Assembly: GCF_027744825.2 (NCBI RefSeq)
Contig: NC_071342.1
Coordinates: 11,675,501-11,739,500, forward strand
Reading direction: 5' to 3'
From: Synchiropus splendidus
Taxonomy: Eukaryota > Chordata > Actinopteri > Syngnathiformes > Callionymidae
DNA: 64,000 nucleotides
Shown here: positions 1 to 9,912 of the stretch, one piece after another
Layout of the letters: every line of letters begins with the position of its first letter
How positions within the stretch are numbered: the stretch's first letter is position 1
Made by a program: the position numbers and the translations under genes
Notes under the pieces: model-generated
The model's database searches: none
What the model was told of the DNA's origin: nothing
What the model saw: the letters and a program-made list of their open reading frames with translations, nothing else

Positions 1-1056
1 AGTAGACGGAAGTAGTGCAAGACACTTTCACTCCAAGATTTGGGAGAAGGAAGAGCCCTTCTCGTGAGGTCGTAATCTCAAAACACAAAAACAGTTTTCC
101 TGAATGGCCACAGTGGGACTGACTGAAAAGATTGACTTCAGGAACCGCTCATTCAGCACAACACAAACTTCCACCCACTGATAGCACATATTTATGTATT
201 TATATACATTCATGCATTTTTAACTTCAGCATGTTGGAATGAGTCTGTAAACATGCTTACATCAGCACAGGGGTTAGCTAAAAGCCCACAAGGCTGAAGC
301 TGCAGGGCGGATGGCGGCGGCAGCACATGGTAACGCAGGAGAAAGGTGCGTGTGAGAATGGATGTGGAGCAAGAACAAGGCTGTCCTTGGAAGCATGTGA
401 GGTTTCACTTCGGAAATAGTAGTGTTGCAGGAGTAATCGTGACGTTTATAGATGAGAATGAAGTGGAGCCGAGCTTCTTCTCCTTCAGGAAAACATCAGG
501 GGCGCCATTCATCTCATTATTTTGCTAATCGCTCCAGACTTTTCAATAATGGAGACAATTAGCCGACATTAAGAAGTGAGGGGGATGCTAAATGACAAAG
601 AGGGTGAATGATGCTCCGCTCTGTGAAGGATGGCCGGGTGAATTCATTTTAGGATGCACTATTGACTAACACACACAGACAGCAGAAGAATTACACATCT
701 AAGTTTTCAGCATATACAAGTTGTCTGCTGGCATCATTTTGGCAGACGCTCCTCCTGGACGTGTTTATAAGGTACCCCTCACATGCCAAGGGAGGACTGC
801 ACCTGTGTGTTGCTTGCAAGGTATAGTCTTTTTGAAATTAATAAGCAAATGAGTCAGGTCCATTGATCTCTTGAACTCTTCACCTAAAGCTCTATTCTGA
901 GTGAAATTGGAGCTTCTACAGACAGTAATACTTTACAGCCTCACAATCTTTGCAACCACAGGATTAGAACTAAGCGAAACTACCAGTGTGAGGTGTCCAT
1001 CCTTCAATGCGTCTTGTGTAAATGACGTTGCTTCTTGTGATGGGTAGATGAGGTTT
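1..1056. other. Intergenic, no gene seen
   Basis: No exon, RNA gene or recognisable transposon can be supported here. Short open frames occur on both strands but none resembles a known protein, and none has splice-site context consistent with an exon. Confidence 0.5.
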
Positions 1057-1778
1057 CATCAGAATCAGAATCAGATTTCTTGCCATGGTCAGCACGTTAT
1101 TCCAAAGCACTTTCCCACCAACTAGCAAAGTGCTTTGGAATAACGGGCAGTCAAAAACATAATAATAATCATAATAAAATAAAATCTGGATAAAGTCTGG
1201 ATCAACCGTAGCCTCCTGCCAGAGGGGAGAGGAACAAACAGTCCATGTCCAGGGTGAGAAGGGTTGGCTCTGATCCCACCTGCACATCTCTGGGTCCTGG
1301 AGACATACAGGTCCCGAAGAGGTGGCAGGCTGCAACCGATCACCTTCTCAGCAGAACGTACGATGCGCTGCAGTCTGCTCTTGTCCCTGGAGGTGGCGCT
1401 GCTGTACCAGACAGTGATAGAGGAGGTGAGGATGGACTGGATGATGGCCGTGTAGAACTCCACCAGCAACTTTGTCGGTAGTCGTAGTTTTCGTAGCTGC
1501 CTCAAGAAGAACATTTTCTGCTGGGCCTTCCTGATGAGGGACCTGATGGTTGGCTCCCATTTGAGGTCCTCAGTGATGGTGGTTCCCAGGAAGCAGAAGG
1601 AGTCCACAATAGGAATAGGTAAACCAGCCAACATGAGAGGGGATGGAGAAACTGTGACTCTCCTGAAGTCTATGAGCATCTCCACTGTCTTCTGGGCGTT
1701 GAGCTCCAGGTTGTTGTGGCTGCACCAGGACACCAGCCGCTCCACCTCCCTCCTGTAAGCCGACTCATCTCCATCTGA
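1057..1778 (-). mobile_element. 5'-truncated non-LTR retrotransposon (LINE), reverse-transcriptase C-terminal part
   Basis: The minus strand reads as the end of a LINE reverse transcriptase from about 1774 down to about 1122. Visible cues are a DESAYRREVERL segment, then LELNAQKTVEMLIDFRR, FCFLGTTITEDLKW, SSITVWYSSATSRDKSRLQR, SAEKVIGC and, near the end, NPSHPGHGLFVPLPSGRR. These are typical of the thumb and C-terminal region of CR1/L2/Rex-like teleost LINEs. The frame is still open over about 200 codons, so the copy is fairly young, but the catalytic palm motifs and everything upstream are missing, so it cannot be autonomous. The 3' end on the minus strand carries an AT-rich stretch and then a CTGATTCTGATTCTGATG tail (plus 1057-1077), the tail type I associate with such fish LINEs. 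A palindromic repeat abuts its truncated end at 1779. The family within the CR1/L2/Rex group is uncertain. Confidence 0.85.
1095..1145. repeat. Perfect 19-bp hairpin in the LINE 3' region
   Basis: Bases 1095-1113 (cgttattccaaagcacttt) are the exact reverse complement of 1127-1145, separated by a 13-base loop. The palindrome sits between the LINE coding end and its TTCTGA tail. It could be a snap-back duplication made at insertion or replication. Confidence 0.9.
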
Positions 1779-1919
1779 GAAACAGTGTCCTAATTGTCAG
1801 AGGCCACCATGTGGCACTGCTGTCAAATGTTGGGTTTGAGCAACTAATTCAATGAAACCTCACAACACTTCTAAACCAAAGCGCCATCTAGTGGACTCTA
1901 AAAATTAGGACACTGTTTC
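1779..1919. mobile_element. MITE-like palindromic element with perfect 17-bp terminal inverted repeats
   Basis: Bases 1779-1795 (GAAACAGTGTCCTAATT) are exactly inverted at 1903-1919. Pairing continues imperfectly inward: about 1796-1817 (with ccaccatgtggcac) mirrors about 1881-1902 (with gcgccatctagtgg). The element is 141 bases long and non-coding. Related sequence continues on the right to about 1985 (gcactactgtttcatga... acctcat), and this also follows the copy at 9757, so the full family unit may be longer than the palindrome. No clear target-site duplication is visible. The superfamily is unknown to me. Confidence 0.75.
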
Positions 1920-1985
1920 ATCAACCCTGCACTACTGTTTCATGATGCTTCATGTCTCATGATACCTCATCTCATGCCCCTTGAT

Positions 1986-3370
1986 ATTACTGCCAAACAA
2001 AGATCATGGCATGAATGAAAGGTTAAACAGTAGTGGCACCAGGGAGGAAAACCTTGCATCTATAAATATATTTTCTCAAACATAAAATATTTAGATTCAG
2101 TCTGTACTAGCTGTAAATAAGTTGAAGTGGGTAGAGATATTTGGAATGACAGTTGTGTTGTATGTGTCAGAATTCAGTTCAGTGTTATACCGGAAGTAGG
2201 GTGGAACACAATGATAGAAATACTATGATTAATTATAGTATTTCTAAGAAAATGAATCCTATTTTTATATTTGACAGCAGAATAATATGACACAAGTTGA
2301 AAGTGTAGACATGAGCTTGAATATCAGGGTGGATGATGAATGATGATAAGTCTCTGCTGCATAAAGAGCCCAGAAAAACATTTTTGTCCTTCCATCCTTC
2401 CATCCAGTTTTTGAAATTACATTTTACTTCATCATGGATGTTTGGTTATGACAATACATGGGATAATTTGATGTGGCTTCCCAAACGCACTGAATCCGAC
2501 CCTCCCCAAAGGAAAAATCCAAACCTGTACCCACACGTTTCATTCCCCACCACTTGGCACACAATTAAAAAAAAAAAAAAACATGTCGGAGTGTGGATGC
2601 TGACAAATATTACGAGCCAGAACCCACTCTGATCCACAGCATGACCTCTATCACCCTGCCAGGAATCTGCAGCCCACTGAGAAAACATCCACTGACTCAG
2701 GAGAAAACCTGACTGTGGAGTAACTCTATCCTGAGCAAACTAAAACACTGCTGCATTGCATCGGGTGTCAGCTGAAGAAACGATTCTCAGAATCATGAAT
2801 GAACGTGGAAATGCTTTGCCATCATTAGTGTTTAAATTATTTCCACGCCTGCGTTACACACTATCAGTCCATCATTCCTTTTAGAACAATAACCCCGACA
2901 GAAAGGCTTCTCCTTGCAGCCCGTGTTTTTGTGTGCGCCTGCACGGCTGCACTTTAGACTTTGATCAATATGTGAAGTGAAAATAATGAAGGCAAATTGT
3001 GAGGAGAGGAGATTATTACAATTCACTTTCTGTGGCGCGCAGAAAAATAACCCAATTATTTTCCAAGGTTACTACGGAACTCAGACACTTTTTAATCACA
3101 CGGAGGAGGTTTTGCTGGCGGAGAGGGGAAATATGGAACCAGAAATATATTGCTGTGAGAGAACGGAATGAAACGTCTGAATATGAAAGACAAATGTAGG
3201 TTTGTAGTTCCTGAAAACTTACACAGTTCTATGTTGAACTTTACTTATTTAAAAAAAAAAAGAGTTATAATAATAACTATTTATTTATTTATTTGAAAAG
3301 GACTCTTTGAAAGCCTGTTGATTTAGAGCAATGATACTGAATGTGGTAAGCAAAAGTGATTTATTTAAGT
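1986..3370. other. Intergenic, no gene seen
   Basis: AT-rich sequence with poly-A runs at 2565-2581 and 3251-3261. No coding exon, RNA gene or complete repeat is recognisable. The short open frames look accidental. Confidence 0.45.
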
Positions 3371-4513
3371 ACCGTAATTTCCGGACCATTAGCCACTACT
3401 TTTTTCACATGTTCTGAACCCTGCGGCTTAAACAGCGACGCAGCTAATATATGGATTTTTACGGCTTGACGCTGCCAAGATATTGAGCTTTGTCAAAGCA
3501 GAGCAATGAAACAGCAGACGTTTTATTTAATTAAAGCTCTCCGTGAGCTGTTTTCACCTCATGTGGCACTTTTGTGCTGTAAATTATGAAATTGTGCTGA
3601 GGTGCGACACGCTCAGAACACTGGCCTTTGTTTTCCTCATTGATCAGTCTCCAAGCAGAACTCCATTTTCAAAGTGGTTTAGAAGTGATATTATGATGGC
3701 CGACCTCATTCCTCTAAACCGGATCCTCCACCCATCCCCTCTGGAACAGAACCAACCCAAACACCGTCAGTATGACATCATCAACTCATTTGCATATCGA
3801 CTAGTGTATGTGCAAAACATAGATTGACAAAATGGCAAGAAAAAAGCATTTTAATTAACGTAAATTTTGTTCTATATTATGTGTTACATGTGTGCAATTT
3901 CCAATACATTGAAAAATTCCAATGTTGAAAATTGTGCTTTATACTATTCTATACTATACTACTGTACTATACTACACTTTATATTTACATTATTTTCTTT
4001 ACCAAAGAAAGTCACTAATGTGATATTCTAGCACGGACCTTTTTCCACAGAAATGTTCAAACAAGTGACCCCTGACTTATCGTTGCCACTATGACAGTGA
4101 ATTGTTGTTTTTCTTAATTCCAGATATGAAATTAATAGAGGGTTCATTTTTATTTTTCCATCAGCAGAAGACGCTACATGTTCACAGCTTTTCATGGTCA
4201 AAATGCATGTGTTCTCAGAGGATTTTACTTTTGTGAAAGACGTTGTATTTTAAACAATTAACGTCCCATACTGGCTTCTGGTTTCGTTGTTATTGCCTGC
4301 TAATGAGGTCCAGCTACTCTACTTTGGGCTTGAAATTTCCGGTGTAGAGGAATGAGGTCGGCCATCTTGTCTGCAACTAGGTACTCTTGCGTTTTCGAGA
4401 CTGTCGGCGGAAATCACTGACTTCTCTATGCCATCAACTGCACCTACGACTTGTAGACCAGCAACGCTTTTGTGTGAACATTCAGGTGCACTCTATAGTC
4501 TGGAAATTATGGC
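3371..4513. mobile_element. Non-autonomous DNA-transposon-like element with inverted ends
   Basis: The left end (accgtaatttccggaccatt, from 3371) and the right end (tatagtctggaaattatggc, ending about 4513) are imperfect inverted repeats. The left 120 bases, including 'ccctgcggctta' and 'gcagctaatatatggatttttac', match a repeat I recall as common in teleosts. A second internal inverted repeat is perfect over 21 bases (3696-3716 against 4345-4365). There is no transposase frame, so it would need an enzyme supplied elsewhere. It may be one element or a nest of two. The outer boundaries are approximate. Confidence 0.6.
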
Positions 4514-5448
4514 ATGCTAAATTAAAAATGAATATAAATATCAGCATATTTAGCACTTAGACTTTGTCCTGTCTAGTATATTTGAACCATTTCAGTTTGT
4601 TTGCGTCTCACAGCTTTAGACGTAGTGTAGCGAACTAAAGACGAACCTGGGGGGCATGAAGCAATGCCACGGGGGGGCGCATGTGACCTTCGGGAACATA
4701 CTTTTTTGCCGCACTAGAATAAAGTGTTTTGGTTTTTTTTTTTTTATTTCAGGGAAATTTATGCACATTTTTTTACAGACAAAAACAATGTTATTATTTA
4801 CTGTAAGTTGATCTACATCACTTTCTTTTTTTCTTTAATGTGAACAATGATACAATGTTATGCAGAGGTGTACTTATAATCATTTTATAGACAAATTATC
4901 CTTTTTACAGAAGCAGCAGGGAGCTGGGGGGCGCAAAACATTTACTTCGTCCTAGGTGGGGCACAATAGAAAATAATCGACAAGCACTGCATTGCATTGA
5001 CCAAACACTGTAGTTACAGAGTTCTAGAATGCAATAATGGTTAACTGAACTGAACACTTGCCTCAGCATATAACTGTGACATAATTACAAAAGAAGAAAG
5101 TACTATGGGTCTTGTCTTGTCTTGAAAGTAAGTAGTGTGTATAGCAAGGTCATAAAAGAGCTATAAGGCTTGATCCATCTCCCACTAAGGTTTTAACAGC
5201 TCCCCGAGGTCATAAACACAATCAGAGATACTATGTTAAATATTTAATCCTGATTTTCTCTACTCATCTGGGGGGCACCGAGACTGAGGAGCTTCTTCAA
5301 TCGAGAGTTTGTTTTCCTTGTTACCATATGAACTTCCTTGTCCAAAGACTCTTTCTTTGTCCAAAGACGCTTTGCCTCAATCTGGGCAATTGAGGTCTCT
5401 GATCTTCAAAAGTAGGAGACCCAACAGTGGGTGTCTATGCTGCACTGA
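4514..5448. other. Intergenic with degraded repeat sequence
   Basis: Stretches such as 'ggggggcgcatgtgacc' (about 4673-4689) and 'ctggggggcgcaaaacatt' (about 4923-4941) resemble worn repeat ends. No gene is supported. Confidence 0.35.
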
Positions 5449-5705
5449 CTCACCACCTGGAAACCTTCTGAGAGGCTCTGCTGATGGTCTTGGTGGCTCT
5501 CCGTTTCTGGTACTCCAGGACACCAAGGAGCTCACTGCAGTCCACCATAAGCTTGCAGCACGCCGTACGATAAAGTTCTCCTCACTCCGTTCTTCCTGAG
5601 GGATTTTGAAGAGCCTTATTTGCTTGGACGTATTGAGCTCATGTCTGGCAGGAGTGCAGAGGTGGCGATGTGCTCCGGTAACTTCAGCTTCATCTCTGAG
5701 GTCCA
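5449..5705 (-). pseudogene. Frameshifted remnant of a retroelement-type ORF
   Basis: Two minus-strand frames look protein-like but are not continuous. One (about 5705-5620) contains EMKLKLPEHIATSALLPDM, the other (about 5590-5449) contains CCKLMVDCSELLGVLEYQ and ends RRATKTISRASQKVSRW. From memory these resemble the tail of a repetitive ORF common in fish and coral genomes ('LPEHIATSALRPD' followed by a basic 'RRRATK...ASRW' end). A frameshift lies between them, and the surrounding frame reads through for 142 codons by chance. I recall the family only by pattern, so this is tentative. Confidence 0.35.
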
Positions 5706-8700
5706 GATCAGCAGAATTATTTCTTATGCTATAAAAAAAAACATGCACCATTAGTGTTGCTGTTGCTGCTGCTGACTGCGATGCTAGTTCGCCTCTGCCC
5801 ATCAACAGTCCTGTATATGTTTTTCTCCACTATGCAAATGTTAAACCTTTTTTCTCTTTCTATGTGTGTTTTAATGTATTAAAATAGCGACATATATTAA
5901 ATAAATAAATAATTGAATATAAAACACATTGTCAGTTTCTCTGGTTTTAAAATAAATTTTTGGCTATAAAAAAAATGTTTTTATAATAAATGTTTTGCTC
6001 AAAACTTACTCGGTGAAAACTTTTTTTTTCTTCTCTTCTTTGCATGTAATGCCCTAAAAACGTCACCTCTCAATTTCACCACACAAAGATACAGACCAGT
6101 GTGGTTGCGAGCAGCAGTTTACAAGTGCGATACAAAAGCAGTCCTCATTGAACTTGTTATCTCCCTGTATATTGATGCAGAAGCTCCCCGGGCTTGTCCT
6201 GCTATCTGAGTCTCATCTGAGCGCTGGAACACACCGATACACGCATGCACTTGTGTGGGGGATGATACAGATCCAGAGATAGCGGAGACTTCTCATTTCA
6301 CACATTCAGGTGCGTGACAGTCCGGTTGATATGATGATAGATAGCAGAAGTGGCTCTCTATGAATAAATTCAAATGATAAGGTCGGATATCTCTGTACGA
6401 CTAAACTCTATAGGGATCAGCCCGGCCAACTGACTGCCTAATATGTGCAGGGGGAGCGGCAGAGAGGCATCGATTAGACGCCTCACAGTCACTCACACGG
6501 ATAACAGGGAGGAGGACGGTGTGCTCCACACTCAAGGTATCTTACAGATTCTAAAGCAATATGATGTAGTGTGCGACTGCATGGGAGTGTGTAGGAGTGT
6601 GTGAGCACCTGAGTGTACTGATAGCAGCAGGTGGGGAGGCTGCAGCACTGACAGGTGGTTTCAAGAGTGAAGTGCGGCGGACAGCTTGCCAGTCCAATTG
6701 AGATTCTGTACGTTGCAGGGATGTGCATGTTTGTGTGTGTCTGTCAAGCAACTCAGTCTATACCTCAAATTCTGGAGAGCTGGGAGCCGCCAGACAAGCT
6801 GCTCTGAAGTGAAGTTTGATAATGATCTACGCTCGTATGGATGAGCGACATCACCTGACGTTTTTGAGGGACAGAGAATGTCATTTCATTCAACTAGAGC
6901 CTCATGTCTGGTTCAAACCAGCGATCCTGAATGATGTTCAAGCTTTCTTCACTTTGTCTTTCTAAGTCATTTCAGTGTGATGTGCCATCTGGATGAACAG
7001 TGTCTTCGCCAAAGGGAGCCTGGGAACAGTGTCATTCCCAGTAGAATGGAAGGCAGGAAGCGTCCGCAAGCGTATGTATAGATTTAAAGATTTTCATTCG
7101 TCTTCGGCATCGTAGTCCCAGAAGATCATGGATTACTTTGGCCCGGAGCTTCACAATTAGCTCCTCAGCTTTCAGAAGAGAAGGCTTGCTCCGGCATATG
7201 GGGAAGTATTGAGACCCTGTGTTGTTGCTATCCTCCTGTCCTCTGGGGATCATCACGTCGGGTCTCTGCTGGGTTCATTGCTTAGCAGCATGTCCCTCGG
7301 TGGTAGGATTCATTTGGGAAGACTTCAGATGTCCTTCCAGCCATCGTCCAATGTGAAGACAAGACTTGCTTCTCAGTGCAATGAGAAGCTGCTGCAGTGT
7401 CTTCACAACCTCATAAATACTTATTTAAAAGGCTTGTTTACATTTCTTGAAACATGATAGATTTCAGTTTTTTTGTTGCAGTTCTGCTTTAAAAATCCGT
7501 CAAAACACTGATTGACAACCATGACTGGTGGTTTTCTAAGCTATAAAACCATTGTTCTGTTCATCAGTGAAGATATATGTGTGGGTTTTTTTACTCACTA
7601 AAAGCCAAGGTCATATTTTGAGGGCTGAAGAGGGGTTTCTTTAAGCGTTAAAATTCGAGTCGTGCATTAAAGAGCGGCCGGGAGGCTTTGAAAAAAGACC
7701 AAAAGTGTCTGTGAGACCAAGACATATTTTCCGTAAATGCACAAGTCAATATCTTGTCAAGATATAACCTCCGGCCCGAATCTTTAAAGGGAGGCTCAGT
7801 GAAACAAATCAAGCAAAGCTGACACCTTAAGGGCGCAAACCTCAATGGTCAGACGTGTTAATGTGTTATCTATACTGTCGCCGCAGTGAGTCATTGTCCC
7901 AGCATAAACTAATGAGTCTGGCCTGCGACACATGCCAACACGTAATTGGTCGAGCACCACCTCGTGATAAACTCGAAAGGTCGCGCTTCCATTCGCAAAA
8001 TATAGAGCGCCACACACTGTAGCTAAATAAAATTACATCTTGTGGTGACATGCAGATCTGAGTGTTTTAGTCATGATCTTGCCGAAAGAAAAAGATGCTG
8101 ATGTAACATGCCAAATGAATCAGAGGAGAAAAACGTCTCCCTCAAGTGCGACTGCTGGAGAATAAAGGAAGCTTTAGCGATGGAGATCCAACATATAAAT
8201 GCTCTCTGATGGGACTTGCTCACTGGTGAGGACTGCGGAGGTTCACAGTACCTTGGGTCAGTGCAATAATTTATCTGCTGAGATAAAAGCTTAGCCAGCC
8301 GGCTAATCCTTCAGTTCCAGTTTCAACAGCTAATAAGGCGCTTGGACCGGCGCCCATGTTTACTCGGCTCCGCCGATGGCGTCGGCTCACAGTCAAACAC
8401 TTCGCCACAAAAGACGCTGAAACCTGCCGGTGCAAATCCGCTCAGCATAAACATTATCTGCTCTGCGCAGTTACAGAGTGCTGAATCATAAAACGCTTTA
8501 GGAAACAGAGACACATGAGGCCTCTTCTTCATTCTGAACAAATGTTTGGCTTAGACTGTCAGTCATCCTAAAACCTTTCTCCTCTGAGACGCTCTCTGAA
8601 CTTTCATGTATTGAACATAATCACATTATCACCTCTGCAGCTGAAGAATTAACAATGTACAGCGCAACGTTCCACTAAAATGTTGGGAGCCAATGATCAA

Positions 8701-8914
8701 CCAGCAGGACACTCTTCTGACACGGGTGCTGCTTTAGTAAGTTAAGGGTTTAAATTCCTGTCATCTGGGTCAATTTTTGTAAAGAAGTTAAAATTCATGA
8801 TGTATTTTTTTTAACCTCAGGCATAAATGCCTTATAATTTTGTTGTGACCCAAGTATGAGTGATGTCATCAGTGTCCTGTGATATCAAAGAAATGGCCAG
8901 AACTAAGTATTCAG
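5706..8914. other. Intergenic, no gene seen
   Basis: No coding exon, RNA gene or recognisable transposon is supported over this 3.2 kb stretch. Open frames here are short and have no family resemblance. Confidence 0.45.
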
Positions 8915-9292
8915 CGACTATGGGGCTAAAACAGTGCCACCTGAAGAAAACTCAAAAGATGAACATTGACTTTGAAAAAAAAATAATGGCTGAAATAAAG
9001 AATATAGGCTGACAAAATAAATATAGAAATATATTCTTATTTTTAGTCTAGTTTTCTACCTCAATACGAAAATATTTCAGCCAATATTCAATTTTCAATG
9101 CCTATATTCTTTTTTTCAGCCAATATATTTTTTTTCAATGCCAATGTTCGTCTTTCGAGTTCTCTTTAGCTGCCGATGTTTTAGCGTAGAGGGCGGGAAG
9201 GGGGCATGATCCGGGAGTGGGAAGCGGTGGGTTTTTTTCAATGCTTATATTCTGTTTTTCAGCCAATATTTTTTTTCCAATGCCAATGTAAG
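8915..9292. repeat. Foldback repeat: imperfect inverted arms of about 100 bases plus a third partial copy
   Basis: The left arm (about 8915-9022) reads on the opposite strand as cagcctatattc, then ttcagccattattttttttt, caatgttcatcttttgagtt and gttttagccccatag. The right arm (about 9090-9195) carries the same order with substitutions (gcctatattc, ttcagccaatatatt, caatgttcgtctttcgagtt, gttttagcgtagag). A third, shorter copy in the right-arm orientation lies at about 9228-9292. The unit is non-coding and would fold into a long hairpin as RNA. Confidence 0.65.
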
Positions 9293-9756
9293 CTGTCCCT
9301 GTTCTAGCTCCATACGGGACAGGCAGACATCATCCTCATAAATTCAGAATATTTTTATTTAAAATGGACTGAACCCATCACGTCTGTGTTAGAAAATGAT
9401 TTTGAAGTGGATAACTTACACTTGGACACTTTTTAAAAACAGCTCATGAAATGGTTGAGAAAGGTTTCACTGAACGACCCATCTATCATTTATCGAAGGT
9501 TAATGAGGAAATCCAAATATTCATTGGGTAATACTGATTGACAGACCAAGTAATTGCACAATCAGAGCCAGAGCTTCTTCCATTATCCTGGAATCTCTGC
9601 GCCGGTGAAGGTCAAAAAAGTATTGCAGACACACACACACCGCTCACAGACCGTCCCGACTGAGGCCACCAGTCAGTGGCTGAACCCGCTCACATGGCCC
9701 GCTAAGAGTGACTCCATATTCATACTAAAAACAGTGCCTTGATGAGGTTTCATTAA
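9293..9756. other. Intergenic, no gene seen
   Basis: Unremarkable sequence between two repeats, with a short CA run at about 9630-9640. Confidence 0.4.
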
Positions 9757-9912
9757 ACAGTGTCTTGGTTTTCAGAGGCCACTAGATGGCACTGTCTGCT
9801 GAGTATTCTTTGACTCAAAAAAGAATTAAATGGAACCTCTGATTCTTTATAAACCAAGAGCACCATCTAGTGGACACCACTGCACTACTGTTTCATGACA
9901 CCTCATCTCATG
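9757..9912. mobile_element. Second copy of the palindromic MITE-like family
   Basis: It starts cagtgtcttggttttcagag and contains two inverted copies of the core: CCACTAGATGGCAC (9779-9792) and gcaccatctagtgg (9860-9873). The right flank, gcactactgtttcatgaca then cctcatctcatg, matches the sequence following the copy at 1779. The middle (actcaaaaaagaattaaatgg) also resembles that of the first copy. The ends are more diverged than in the first copy. Confidence 0.65.

Noticed and set aside
5377..5805. 142-codon minus-strand open frame as a gene
   Set aside because: The protein-like pieces lie in other frames, so this frame is probably an accident over a retroelement remnant.
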